In this document: positions 41,505 through 49,909 of the stretch, in pieces
Layout: the number at the start of each line of letters is the position of its first letter
Position numbering within the stretch: position 1 is the stretch's first letter
Assembly: GCA_017501565.1 (NCBI GenBank)
Contig: JAFVWP010000052.1
Span: forward strand, 1 to 52,269
DNA length: 52,269 nucleotides
Reading direction: 5' to 3'
DNA from: Elusimicrobiaceae bacterium
GTDB lineage: Bacteria; Elusimicrobiota; Elusimicrobia; Elusimicrobiales; Elusimicrobiaceae
Made by a program: the position numbers and the translations under genes
Notes under the pieces: generated by a model
Database searches by the model: none
Told to the model about the DNA's origin: nothing
The model's input: only the letters and a program-made list of their open reading frames with translations

Positions 41505-41506
41505 AT

Positions 41507-43120
41507 TTACGGAAAAGGTACAAACGGCTTGCGGGGCGGTTTAGCAAAAACAGGGTCTATGGTCAGCTCTTCTAATATAATGGAAGGTGCCACTACATTT
41601 CCGCCATCTTGCCACACTTGTAAGTCATCAGCTGCCGCGGAAATACTGCGCAAACTGCGTAAATCCGCCCCGCTTATGCGTCCCAATACCCATTCTCTAC
41701 GTCCGTCTTGGGTATAGACACGCTCTAACAGAGAATTAGCATCGCCTTTATCGTCCCAAATATAACAATACTCCATTTCCTGTTCTTTGCATTTTTCTAA
41801 GAATAAGCGTTCCAATTCCGCCACACTCATGGTCTTTTTAGGAATAAAAAACACATTGGTCAGCGCCGCTCTGGGGGCATAGTTAACACTTCTGGCGTGT
41901 CCGTTGCTTTGCTTTTGGTCTTTTATTAAACTTCTGATTGTGGGCAAAGTCATCAATTTGCCATTTTTAATCAATTGCAACTCTTGCGGTTTTACCCCTT
42001 CTGCATCTATGGGTGTAAATTTGGACAATTTCTGCCCATTATATTCTTTGGCAAAGGGTCTGTCATAGACATCAAACAAAGGGCTAATCACCCGCAAACC
42101 CATTCTGTCTTTAAAAGGGCTTACCGCCAACGAAAACCCAAGGCTTATCTCTGAAGACAAAAGCGGCTTGGTATTGGCCATGGCGCTTACAAAAGTTCTG
42201 TTAAAATATCTTCCCGCACCTTGCGCTCTTAACAATACCGGGCCAATGTAAGATTGGGCCATTTCAAAATTTTGCCTTTGCGCGGCTGCTTGGTAAAAGG
42301 CGCGTACTTGTTGCATTAATTTTTCTTTATCTAAAGGAGCATTAAAATCCAAATCAAACGTTTCTTTTTCTTCTATCACATAGCCGTGTTTACTGCGATA
42401 GGTAAAAAGAACTTGGATAAATTCCTTTTGCAACGGATAAACGGCAAAATCCCCTTCGCTGTCCAAAAAATAAATTTCCTGTTGGCGGCGGGTAAACTCA
42501 GCCACTAATTTTTCCAAATGTTTAATTTCCGGACGCAACGAAGTAATTTCATTTAATAGTTGCTGATATTGCGCTTCATCTCTGTATGTAAAGGGTGGAA
42601 TGTCTTCCACATAGGCCGTTTTGGGAGCATAAGAAAAATCTGCTTCTTCCCCTTCCAAATTTTTCTGTTTTTTATAGGCTTCTTTCTTTTCATATAACGT
42701 AGCCGCCGATAAATATTGCGTATTGGTGCTTTTCCACAAAGCGCGGCGGATTCCGTCGTAACTTTTGGGGATATTTACTTCGTAAGATACCCCCAAATCA
42801 GACCCGCTTTTATCTGCGCTAAAGCCGGAGCTATTGCTTTTGGCGGTACCGGCGTACAAATAGACATCTGCGTGTAAATCCTGCGGCTCTTGTAAATTAT
42901 TCACTACCGCTTGCCCAAAATGAGAAGATAATTGTTGCTTTTCGGTCTGGGTCAGTTTATACACAATAAAGAAAGGTTTTGGTCCCCCTTTCATACGCAA
43001 TTCTTTTTTACTGCGTTGCATTTCATCGCGCATAGCACGCAAATACAAATGGTCCGGCATTTTTTGCGCTTGCGCAGATAAAACACCAAAGAAACAGAGC
43101 AGGGTAACTATATATTTCAT
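41507..43120 (-). CDS. Exported TldE/PmbA-like protein without the zinc motif
   Basis: A 537-residue protein with signal peptide ending SAQAQ (about residue 19). Its C-terminal half follows the PmbA/TldE pattern (for example RVISPLFDVYDRPFAKEYNGQ and GISGADLRSLRSISAAADDL). No HEXXXH is present, as in TldE, the non-catalytic partner of TldD. It begins in a 4-nt overlap (ATGA) with the upstream TldD-like gene, which has the zinc motif. Cytosolic TldD/TldE of E. coli lacks a signal peptide, so this pair is unusual. It likely forms a heterodimer outside the cytoplasm. Confidence 0.82.
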   Translation of the reverse strand: MKYIVTLLCFFGVLSAQAQKMPDHLYLRAMRDEMQRSKKELRMKGGPKPFFIVYKLTQTEKQQLSSHFGQAVVNNLQEPQDLHADVYLYAGTAKSNSSGFSADKSGSDLGVSYEVNIPKSYDGIRRALWKSTNTQYLSAATLYEKKEAYKKQKNLEGEEADFSYAPKTAYVEDIPPFTYRDEAQYQQLLNEITSLRPEIKHLEKLVAEFTRRQQEIYFLDSEGDFAVYPLQKEFIQVLFTYRSKHGYVIEEKETFDLDFNAPLDKEKLMQQVRAFYQAAAQRQNFEMAQSYIGPVLLRAQGAGRYFNRTFVSAMANTKPLLSSEISLGFSLAVSPFKDRMGLRVISPLFDVYDRPFAKEYNGQKLSKFTPIDAEGVKPQELQLIKNGKLMTLPTIRSLIKDQKQSNGHARSVNYAPRAALTNVFFIPKKTMSVAELERLFLEKCKEQEMEYCYIWDDKGDANSLLERVYTQDGRREWVLGRISGADLRSLRSISAAADDLQVWQDGGNVVAPSIILEELTIDPVFAKPPRKPFVPFP

Positions 43121-44820
43121 TTTTTCTTCTCCTTCTTTACATCGGGTGCCGGCAATATGGGCGGCTTATAGTGGCTCTTGGCTGATTTTTCCAATTCCAT
43201 ACTTTCAAACAATAAGCTGGGCGATATATTGCTCTGCGGTACCCAGCCTGAAGTACTGCCGCAACTGCCGTTAAAAATCGTATCGTCATCGGCCGCCGCC
43301 ACGATGCGGCTAAAGCTTACCAGCGGAGTGCCCACAATATCCAGGCCGCGCACTAACTCTTTTTTTCCGTCCGGATAAACTTTATAGACCATTTTGGTTT
43401 CTAACTTAAAACTTTGCGGCATGGAAGACGTGGTAAAGGTAAAACCGCCGCTTAAATCTTCCACAATATAACCATAAGGTTTGTTTTGGCGTTTTATTTC
43501 CGCTAACAATTTTTGCTCCAATTCATCGTAAGAAATGGTCTTTTCCGCCTTTACGCGCAATACACTCATGCGTGCGGCCGCGCGCAAACCTATGCTTTTA
43601 CGCCCATGGCCGTTGGAAAGCGAAAACCCTTCAATGGGGCTGCTCTTCATCATAAAGTTTTTCAATATACCTTTCTCTATCAATGTTACCGCTTGCGCTT
43701 TGACCCCTTCATCGTCATATTCATAATATCCGCGCAAAGGCTCTTGGTTAAACTCTTTTAAGGTAGGTTCAGCGGTAATAGTAATTAACGGAGAAATGAC
43801 CTGTTGTCCCACCTTACCGGTCAAGGTTTGCCCGCTGGAAGCATTTTTTTGATCATCGCCTTCCAAGCGGTGGCCCATCACTTCATGGGCAAATACCGCC
43901 GCGGCGCGGCCTTTTAAAATAACCGGTGCGCTGTCCGGCATCCCTTCGGGCGCAACGGCCAACGCTTCCAATTCGTCCATGGATTTCTGAACGTCTGCCG
44001 CCAATTTTTGCGCGGTAGGCAAATCTGCCATAGAGCGCAAATTATAGTCGCCAAAGCGCGATATTTCCATTCCATCAGCTCCGCGCCCATACAAAGAATA
44101 GGTCAACCGGATAAAAGAAAAAGGTGTTTTTATTTGAGTACCGCGGCTATCTACAAAATAGCGGTGGCCCTGTCGGGTGCTGAAAGAAAAAGAAGAATCC
44201 AAAATAGTCTTTTTCCCTTTGGTCATTTGAGAAATAGGCAACAAAAGCTCTTTGACTTTTTGTAAATCAATCTCTTGCAAAGGTTCTTCATGGCAAAAAA
44301 GACTAACAGGCGGAAAAACAAAATCGTCCGATTGGTCTTTATTCACCGCCATATTGCGCACATTATTTTTAACGCGGGCAAAATTTTCTTGCGCCTTTAA
44401 CGCCGCCGAATTTGTCAGCCGCCAAAGCGAAGCCAAAAAACCTTTTTTATCCAAGTCATACGGCGTAGAAACGGAAGAATACAGCGTGCTCCAATCGTCA
44501 CGTTCACCGCGTAAAGAGCGGGTATTATCCATTTTGGGGCTTCCGGCGCGGGCCTGCACTTCAATATCGCCCGTGGTCCAACTATACTCGGTAGAAATAC
44601 CGCCATAAGTAGCGGTCAGCTGATGTTGCACCGACTCTTGGTAAATATAAGAAAGATAATAAATAGGCGGATTTTCTTTTTTAAGCACCTTAAAGTTTCT
44701 TTTAAACTCTTGTTGCATCAGTTGAATAGGCACTTGCTGACCGATCGTGCAATTATTTTGCGCCGCCCCCAATACAGGAAAGCCGGAAACCAACACTGCT
44801 AAAAATAATATTTTTTTCAT
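43117..44820 (-). CDS. Exported TldD-like zinc metallopeptidase
   Basis: A 567-residue protein with signal peptide ending LGAAQ (about residue 20). The TldD zinc signature HEVMGH (HEXXXH) is at residues 312-317, followed by RLEGDD. The C-terminal part has GFSLSNGHGRKSIGLRAAARMS and VRGLDIVGTPLVSFSRIVAAADDD, typical of TldD. The ATG at 44820 is chosen over the GTG at 44826 because AAGGAG is 5 nt before it. TldD/E degrade unfolded or modified peptides (for example in microcin or CcdA processing). Export suggests a periplasmic role; the substrate is unknown. Confidence 0.85.
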   Translation of the reverse strand: MKKILFLAVLVSGFPVLGAAQNNCTIGQQVPIQLMQQEFKRNFKVLKKENPPIYYLSYIYQESVQHQLTATYGGISTEYSWTTGDIEVQARAGSPKMDNTRSLRGERDDWSTLYSSVSTPYDLDKKGFLASLWRLTNSAALKAQENFARVKNNVRNMAVNKDQSDDFVFPPVSLFCHEEPLQEIDLQKVKELLLPISQMTKGKKTILDSSFSFSTRQGHRYFVDSRGTQIKTPFSFIRLTYSLYGRGADGMEISRFGDYNLRSMADLPTAQKLAADVQKSMDELEALAVAPEGMPDSAPVILKGRAAAVFAHEVMGHRLEGDDQKNASSGQTLTGKVGQQVISPLITITAEPTLKEFNQEPLRGYYEYDDEGVKAQAVTLIEKGILKNFMMKSSPIEGFSLSNGHGRKSIGLRAAARMSVLRVKAEKTISYDELEQKLLAEIKRQNKPYGYIVEDLSGGFTFTTSSMPQSFKLETKMVYKVYPDGKKELVRGLDIVGTPLVSFSRIVAAADDDTIFNGSCGSTSGWVPQSNISPSLLFESMELEKSAKSHYKPPILPAPDVKKEKKK

Positions 44821-44844
44821 ATTCACTCCTTTGCTCTTCTTTTC

Positions 44845-44853
44845 ATCATAGCA
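44845..44853 (-). promoter_or_regulatory. Extended -10 promoter of the TldD/TldE-like operon
   Basis: On the minus strand TGC-TATGAT lies about 25 nt upstream of the ATG at 44820, which would leave a short leader carrying AAGGAG. Confidence 0.45.
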
Positions 44854-44905
44854 ATTTTATTTCTCTTACTTTGCGGGTTTGTAGTGAAAGGATAAAATTT
44901 GATAT

Positions 44906-44911
44906 TATAAT
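44906..44911 (+). promoter_or_regulatory. -10 box of the tRNA-Thr gene
   Basis: TATAAT lies 9 nt upstream of the first base of the tRNA. Confidence 0.55.
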
Positions 44912-44919
44912 AATGATGC

Positions 44920-44992
44920 GCCGAGGTAGCTCAATTGGCAGAGCAACGGTTTTGTAAACCGTAGGTTGTGGGTTCGACTCCCATCCTCGGCT
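44920..44992 (+). tRNA. tRNA-Thr (anticodon TGT)
   Basis: A full cloverleaf can be drawn by eye: acceptor arms GCCGAGG and CCTCGGC pair over 7 bp; D arm GCTC/GAGC; anticodon stem ACGGT/ACCGT with loop TTTGTAA, anticodon TGT reading ACA; T arm GTGGG-TTCGACT-CCCAT. Length is 73 nt with a T discriminator. CCA is not encoded. A six-T run follows immediately. The 3' end is part of a 28-bp direct repeat found again 175 bp downstream. Confidence 0.95.
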
Positions 44993-45003
44993 TTTTTCTT
45001 TGG
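44976..45003 (+). repeat. 28-bp direct repeat, copy 1 (tRNA-Thr 3' end)
   Basis: This copy runs from the T loop through the acceptor stem and T run to TTTGG. It is identical over 28 bases to 45151-45178. Confidence 0.9.
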
Positions 45004-45150
45004 GGAGCAAGCAAACTGCTTTGCTTGCGACAGGAGTCGAAGCCCGCAGCGATGTTTTTGTTTGAGCCGATATGGGTTTCCTTACGGCGAAAGGCAAAAA
45101 CCGCCAGGGCCGGCCTGAAGGAAATTTCCGTCAGGAAATTTACCGAAAGG
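45004..45150. other. 147-nt structured insert between the direct repeats
   Basis: No convincing gene. It has a 9-bp hairpin (GCAAGCAAA / TTTGCTTGC, 45007-45028), a GGAGTCGAA stretch (45033-45041) that is antisense to the tRNA T loop, and AGCCGATATGGG (45065-45076), a near-inverted copy of the tRNA 3' acceptor and T-arm bases. A nested AAATTTCC / GGAAATTT hairpin with CCTGA / TCAGG outside lies near 45112-45140. The layout suggests a small element or a tRNA-derived palindrome rather than a protein gene. Confidence 0.5.
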
Positions 45151-45178
45151 GACTCCCATCCTCGGCTTTTTTCTTTGG
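45151..45178 (+). repeat. 28-bp direct repeat, copy 2
   Basis: Exact copy of the tRNA-Thr 3' end plus its T-rich tail, beginning with GACTCCCATCC. With the inverted AGCCGATATGGG stretch upstream it can also form a terminator-like stem before TTTTTT. Confidence 0.9.
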
Positions 45179-45214
45179 CGTTTAAGCCGTATTTCATACA
45201 AAGGAGCTGTAATT

Positions 45215-46156
45215 ATGGAACCTGTTTCCTCCAGCGTATCCATTGCAATGTGGATCGCTTTTTGGATAATCGTTTTGGCCGCGCTGTTTATTGATTTGGC
45301 CATTATGAACAAACACAAAGGCCACGTTTCTATCAAAGAAGCGGGGGTCATGGTCAGTGCGTGGATTTCGTTGGCCCTGCTTTTTGGCGGTGCTATTTGG
45401 TTTTTTGAAGGTTCGCGCCATGCCTTAGAGTTTTATACAGGGTATGTCTTGGAATATTCTTTATCCATAGACAATATGTTTGTATTCATCATGATTTTCG
45501 GCTTTTTTGCCGTACCGAACGAGCTGCAACCCAAGGTGCTTTTGTGGGGTATTTTGGGTGCGGTGCTGATGCGCTTTTTATTTATCTTCGTCGGTGTGCA
45601 GCTCATTTCTTCTTTTACATGGATGATTTATGTTTTTGGTGCTTTGCTTATCTTTACGGCTATTAAAATGCTCATGCAAAAAGAAGATGAAAAATTTGAC
45701 CCGAGCGAATCTTTTATCTTAAAAGTTTTCAAAAAATTTATGCCCATTAAAACGGACTATCATGGAGAAAACTTCTTTGTAAAAGAAAAAACCAAATGGT
45801 TTGCCACGCCGTTGTTTGCAGCGCTTTTGGTGATTGAAATGTCCGACGTTATTTTTGCCATAGACTCTATTCCAGCCATTTTGGGCATTACGCAAGATAC
45901 GTTTTTGGTTTACTCTTCCAACATTTTTGCCATCATCGGTTTGCGCTCTTTGTATTTCTTATTAGCCGGTATGGCGGGCAAATTTCCGTATCTCAAATAT
46001 GGCATTTCCGTCATCTTGTTCTTTGTGGGTGTCAAAATGATTATTTCCCACTTCGTCAAAATCCCCGTTCCGCTTTCTTTAGGTATTATTGTGGTGATTT
46101 TGGCCTTGTCTATGTTGGCCAGCAAATTCTTTCCGCCCAAAGAAACGGCCAATTAA
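45215..46156 (+). CDS. TerC-family integral membrane protein
   Basis: A 313-residue polytopic protein with about eight membrane segments. The TerC/Alx signatures are EYSLSIDNMFVF near residue 84 and MSDVIFAIDSIPAILG in the second half, each with membrane-embedded Asp residues. Family members are linked to tellurite resistance and, for Alx and MeeY/MeeF, to manganese efflux. AAGGAG lies 7 nt before the ATG. The metal-importer operon at 22-24.6 kb could supply ions it handles (inference). Confidence 0.92.
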   Translation: MEPVSSSVSIAMWIAFWIIVLAALFIDLAIMNKHKGHVSIKEAGVMVSAWISLALLFGGAIWFFEGSRHALEFYTGYVLEYSLSIDNMFVFIMIFGFFAVPNELQPKVLLWGILGAVLMRFLFIFVGVQLISSFTWMIYVFGALLIFTAIKMLMQKEDEKFDPSESFILKVFKKFMPIKTDYHGENFFVKEKTKWFATPLFAALLVIEMSDVIFAIDSIPAILGITQDTFLVYSSNIFAIIGLRSLYFLLAGMAGKFPYLKYGISVILFFVGVKMIISHFVKIPVPLSLGIIVVILALSMLASKFFPPKETAN

Positions 46157-46157
46157 G

Positions 46158-46186
46158 TAGACAAAACCAGCAATATTTACTAGAAT
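46158..46186 (+). promoter_or_regulatory. Promoter of rpmB
   Basis: TAGACA (-35) and TAGAAT (-10) with a 17-nt spacer, just after the terC stop. Transcription would start near 46193, giving a leader of about 35 nt with AAGGAAGGAA before the ATG. Confidence 0.6.
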
Positions 46187-46227
46187 ATAGTAAGCGAATT
46201 TAACTTAGTAAACAAGGAAGGAATTTT

Positions 46228-46422
46228 ATGGCGTATAAATGTGCAATCTGTGGCAAAGGCCCCGTTTCCGGCGGTTCTTACAGCCACTCTAACCTCAGAA
46301 CGAAACGTACTTTCAACCCGAACTTGCAAAAACAAAAAGTAGTGTTGGAAGGCAAAACGCAAACGGCCTACGTGTGCACCAATTGCATTAAAAGCGGACT
46401 GGCCAAAAGACCGGCCAAATAA
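46228..46422 (+). CDS. rpmB: 50S ribosomal protein L28
   Basis: A 64-residue ribosomal protein: MAYKCAICGKGP followed by NLRTKRTFNPNLQK is diagnostic of L28. Two Cys pairs (CAIC near residue 5 and CTNC near 50) form a zinc-ribbon (the C+ type). AAGGAAGG precedes the ATG. It appears monocistronic, with its own promoter and the downstream hairpin at 46461. Confidence 0.97.
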   Translation: MAYKCAICGKGPVSGGSYSHSNLRTKRTFNPNLQKQKVVLEGKTQTAYVCTNCIKSGLAKRPAK

Positions 46423-46460
46423 GTCCGGCTTTGCGATGTTTTTTGTTTTCTGATATTGTC

Positions 46461-46493
46461 AGCCCGCGCGGGATTTGTTGCGCGGGCTTTTTC
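46461..46493 (+). terminator. Intrinsic terminator after rpmB
   Basis: 9-bp stem AGCCCGCGC / GCGCGGGCT with a 10-nt loop, followed by five T residues. It lies 27 nt before the bamA start, so bamA needs a promoter or readthrough. Confidence 0.85.
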
Positions 46494-46519
46494 ATTCTAA
46501 CGAAGTACCGGGGGTAGGT

Positions 46520-48886
46520 ATGACGTTTTTTAAGAAATTCTTTTGTGTTTTACCATTGTTGGCGCTGGGCCAAACCGCGCTGTTGGCGCAAGACACCGAG
46601 GACGTAGATCCGTACGGCCCGTGGATGATTTGTGATATTGCGGTGGACGGGCTGAAAAACATCGGCAAACGCTCCGTCACCAAAGTAGCCCATGCCAAAA
46701 AAGGGCAACTTTACGAAAGATACTCCGTCAATGAAGACATACAAGACGTGTCTGCCTTGGGCAATTTTGACAGCGTACAAGTGGATATTTCCCGCACTAA
46801 ATCCACCCGCAAAGATGAAGCCGGCATAGAGTACCCCTGCCACAAACTGACCTATATCGTAGCAGAAAAACCCATTTTTGACCGCATTACCTACCAAGGC
46901 CGTAAAAAATTGGGCAAAGGTGCCATCACTTCCGCCATGACCTTAAAGCTCAAAGACCCTTTTAATGAAGGAAAACTGATAGGGGATTTGGAACGCATCA
47001 AAGCCAAATATGCCGAAAAAGGCTATATCAGTGCCAAAGTAAGCTATGAAATTATTCCCGATGAAAAAACCAACACCATTACCCTTCATTTAATCATAGA
47101 CGAAGGGCCGCGCGTACGGGTAGCAAATTTAAACTTAAACGGCTTGACCGACCAAGCAGATTTACCCGCTAAAAAAATCATCAAAAAAGCTTCCAACCGC
47201 CCCGGCAAAGTATTTAAACCACAAAATCTGCAACGCGATTGGGTGAAGATGATTTTGTACGGACGCAATGAAGGCTTTTCCGAATTCAACTTAACCGAAC
47301 CCAAAATAGACGTCAATCCAGAGCAAACCGAAGTTTCCATTTCTTATGACGTTACCGAAGGGGAAAAAGTGGATTTTGGGACGATTACTTTTGAAGGAAA
47401 CAATGTTTTTACCCCGCAAGAACTGCAAGAGCACGTCTATACACGCGAAGGAAAACTTTATAATCAAAAAGATTTTGATGATACCATTATCGCCATTCAA
47501 CAGCAATATGCCAATAAAGGTTATTTGCAAGTGCGCGTAGAACCGAAAAAAACCATTCAAGACGGCCGCTTGAATATCAACTATGATATTTCCGAAGGCA
47601 ATATTTTCTACATTGATAACATAGACGTAACCGGCTATGAAAACACCAAGAAATTTGTCTTTACGCGTGAAATTGCCATCAAACCCGGCGATTTATACGA
47701 CTCGGCCAAAATCCAACGAAGCCAAACCAAAATATTAAACTTAGGTTTTATTAATGATGTCCAAATTGATATCCAACCCACCGCCGACCCGCAAAAAGTG
47801 GACCTGGGATTTAACGTAGTAGAAGGCAGACCGGGTATGTTTACCGCCGGGCTTGCCATGAGCTCTTTGGACGGATTGTACGGCGAAGTATCCATCAATC
47901 ACATGAATCTTTTCGGCCGCGCGCAACGTTTGTCTTTGCGTACGCTGTTCGGCGAAGAAATTTTGGACTACACCATCAGTTGGTCTACGCCTTGGATATA
48001 TGACAAACCCATTTCCTTGGGAGCAGATCTCTTTAATACGCGCCGTTACCGCTCTTTTGCAGTTGAAAACCAAGCCTATACCGAAAGACGCGTCGGCGGA
48101 CGGGTGCGTGTGGGACCGCGTTTTAATGATGATATTTATCAGTTAAGCTTCGGCTACTCTTTTGAAAATATTGATATTTATGACACTGACGAACGCTTCA
48201 CCGAGCCCAATGCCAAACCCGGCGATGACAACTATCTGCCCAAAGGGGACCAATATATGTCCACCTTCAGCGCAGACTTTGCCGTAGATACCCGCGATAA
48301 TATTTGGGACCCGACCACCGGTTGGCGCAACTCTTTAGGCCTTTCTTTGGCGGGCGGACCGATCGGCGGGGACTTGGATTTGTGGTACTTAAATGCCCGC
48401 TCCATTTTCAATCATACCATCTTAAACGTAGGCGGAAATTACCCGATTGTATTTGTGTTATCTAACAAAATCGGCTCTGTTCGCCCCTACGGACGCACCA
48501 AAGAAGTGCCCCCGTATGAAAAATTCTTCTTAGGCGGGGCAGATACCATTCGCGGATATGAACGCGCCGGAGAAGTAGGCCCCAAATACGGCGGTACTAC
48601 TTACTATGTGATGAATGCCGAGCTGCGCTTCCCGCTCGCGCGCGAAGGCCGCCGCACCATGGCGCAATTTGCCTTGTTTGCCGATGTGGGTAACTCTTGG
48701 AACGATTTTGACGATTTAGATTTCTCTTTAGGCCCTGATGAAAGCCAATTCAAAGCAGGCGTCGGGGTCGGCTTGCGTTTTACAACGCCGTCCTTGCCCA
48801 TTCGCATTGATTGGGGCTATGGGCTGAACCACAAGAGCAATGAGGACCGCTCTCACTTCTATTTCAATATATCCAATATGATGTAA
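46520..48886 (+). CDS. bamA: Outer-membrane protein assembly factor BamA
   Basis: A 788-residue Omp85 protein. After the signal peptide (ending LLAQ, about residue 22) come five POTRA domains (about 30-430) and a 16-strand barrel (Omp85 family). The GGADTIRGYERAGEVGP segment near residue 680 matches the conserved IRGY motif of the L6 loop. It inserts beta-barrel proteins into the outer membrane. The ATG at 46520 follows GGGGGTAGG; the longer open frame from 46475 would start inside the terminator. It heads the lipid A operon. The protein ends in Met rather than the usual aromatic residue. Confidence 0.96.
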   Translation: MTFFKKFFCVLPLLALGQTALLAQDTEDVDPYGPWMICDIAVDGLKNIGKRSVTKVAHAKKGQLYERYSVNEDIQDVSALGNFDSVQVDISRTKSTRKDEAGIEYPCHKLTYIVAEKPIFDRITYQGRKKLGKGAITSAMTLKLKDPFNEGKLIGDLERIKAKYAEKGYISAKVSYEIIPDEKTNTITLHLIIDEGPRVRVANLNLNGLTDQADLPAKKIIKKASNRPGKVFKPQNLQRDWVKMILYGRNEGFSEFNLTEPKIDVNPEQTEVSISYDVTEGEKVDFGTITFEGNNVFTPQELQEHVYTREGKLYNQKDFDDTIIAIQQQYANKGYLQVRVEPKKTIQDGRLNINYDISEGNIFYIDNIDVTGYENTKKFVFTREIAIKPGDLYDSAKIQRSQTKILNLGFINDVQIDIQPTADPQKVDLGFNVVEGRPGMFTAGLAMSSLDGLYGEVSINHMNLFGRAQRLSLRTLFGEEILDYTISWSTPWIYDKPISLGADLFNTRRYRSFAVENQAYTERRVGGRVRVGPRFNDDIYQLSFGYSFENIDIYDTDERFTEPNAKPGDDNYLPKGDQYMSTFSADFAVDTRDNIWDPTTGWRNSLGLSLAGGPIGGDLDLWYLNARSIFNHTILNVGGNYPIVFVLSNKIGSVRPYGRTKEVPPYEKFFLGGADTIRGYERAGEVGPKYGGTTYYVMNAELRFPLAREGRRTMAQFALFADVGNSWNDFDDLDFSLGPDESQFKAGVGVGLRFTTPSLPIRIDWGYGLNHKSNEDRSHFYFNISNMM

Positions 48887-48895
48887 AGGTAAAAA

Positions 48896-49897
48896 ATGCG
48901 CAAACTCGGTTTAGTTTTTCTTTTTTGTTTGATTCTTTCACCGCTTCATGCTCAAGAAGCGGTGGGAGATTTGACGAAAGAAGAACTATCGGTAATAGAA
49001 GCCATTAAAGCCAAAAATAAAATAGATACCCCCCAAACCGCGCAGACGGACACTCCCCAGCCGGCACCTACCCCCATGCAAGCGCCCTTGGGCCAATCCG
49101 ATGCTGATGAAAATGAAATCAAGCTTTCCCAACAGACCAAAGAAGAAGCCTTGAAAGAACAGACCCAAAACCAAGAACCGGCCAACGCAACAGATACCCT
49201 TGCACAAAACGCAGAAGAAGATTTTGCAGAGCCCGCCGAAGAAGGGGTCGTGGGCAGCCCTTCCAAAAAATGTTTAGCGGTGGCTTTTATTGATATTGAT
49301 ATTGCTTTTAACGAACACCCGCGGACCCAAGCGGTTAAAAAGCAAATAGATTTAAAAATCAAATCCAAACAGCGCGAAGTGGAAAGTGCCAAAGACATTA
49401 TAGAAGCCTTGGAAGCAGAAAACAATCTGCTCTCGCGCCAACTGACGGAGCTCAAACCCTTTTACGAACGTATTATTACCGACCAAGCCTTACTGCCCAA
49501 AGTGCCCGAACCGGCAGATACATTACTGCTAAATAATATATTAAACCGATTAATCTTTGCCGGGACGGAAGTATTATCCACCACCCCGCTCAACTCTCCC
49601 GCGCGCCTTGACGATGTAACGGAAAGAATCGGTGCCAACAAAAAAATCATTGCCGAACGCAGTTTTTTTATTGATAATTATAAGTATCAGACCCGGGAAG
49701 AAATTTTACTTTTGGAACAACAGGAAGTAAAAGCCATTTTGCAAGACATATACAATGAAATTAAATCTTTTGCCAAAAAGCGCAATATCGGCGCCGTTGT
49801 GCGTAAAGATGAAATTTTATACGGGCAAGCCCCCGTCAACGTAACAAAAGACTTTGTCAACAGACTCAAAAAATCTAAAAAATACCGGAAAAAATAA
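48896..49897 (+). CDS. Skp/OmpH-family chaperone with extended N-terminal linker
   Basis: A 333-residue exported protein, about twice the usual Skp length. A signal peptide (to about residue 19) is followed by ~110 residues of low-complexity Gln/Pro/Glu/Ala sequence, then the OmpH region: AFIDIDIAFNEHPRTQAVKKQ at about 128, long coiled coil, and a C-terminal tip including RNIGAVVRKDEILYG. Skp carries unfolded barrels to BamA. Location between bamA and lpxD is the classical one. The linker may bind other partners or simply be disordered. Confidence 0.85.
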   Translation: MRKLGLVFLFCLILSPLHAQEAVGDLTKEELSVIEAIKAKNKIDTPQTAQTDTPQPAPTPMQAPLGQSDADENEIKLSQQTKEEALKEQTQNQEPANATDTLAQNAEEDFAEPAEEGVVGSPSKKCLAVAFIDIDIAFNEHPRTQAVKKQIDLKIKSKQREVESAKDIIEALEAENNLLSRQLTELKPFYERIITDQALLPKVPEPADTLLLNNILNRLIFAGTEVLSTTPLNSPARLDDVTERIGANKKIIAERSFFIDNYKYQTREEILLLEQQEVKAILQDIYNEIKSFAKKRNIGAVVRKDEILYGQAPVNVTKDFVNRLKKSKKYRKK

Positions 49898-49909
49898 CCG
49901 GAGGGAACT

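Noticed and set aside
44846-45421. Several antisense open frames over the tRNA-Thr and its repeat
   Set aside because: They are reverse reads of the tRNA and repeats (the RMGVEPTTYGLQ type artefact) and have no ribosome-binding sites or family features.
46475-46519. TTG-initiated 15-residue extension of BamA
   Set aside because: It would begin inside the rpmB terminator; the ATG at 46520 has GGGGGTAGG and starts directly at the signal peptide.
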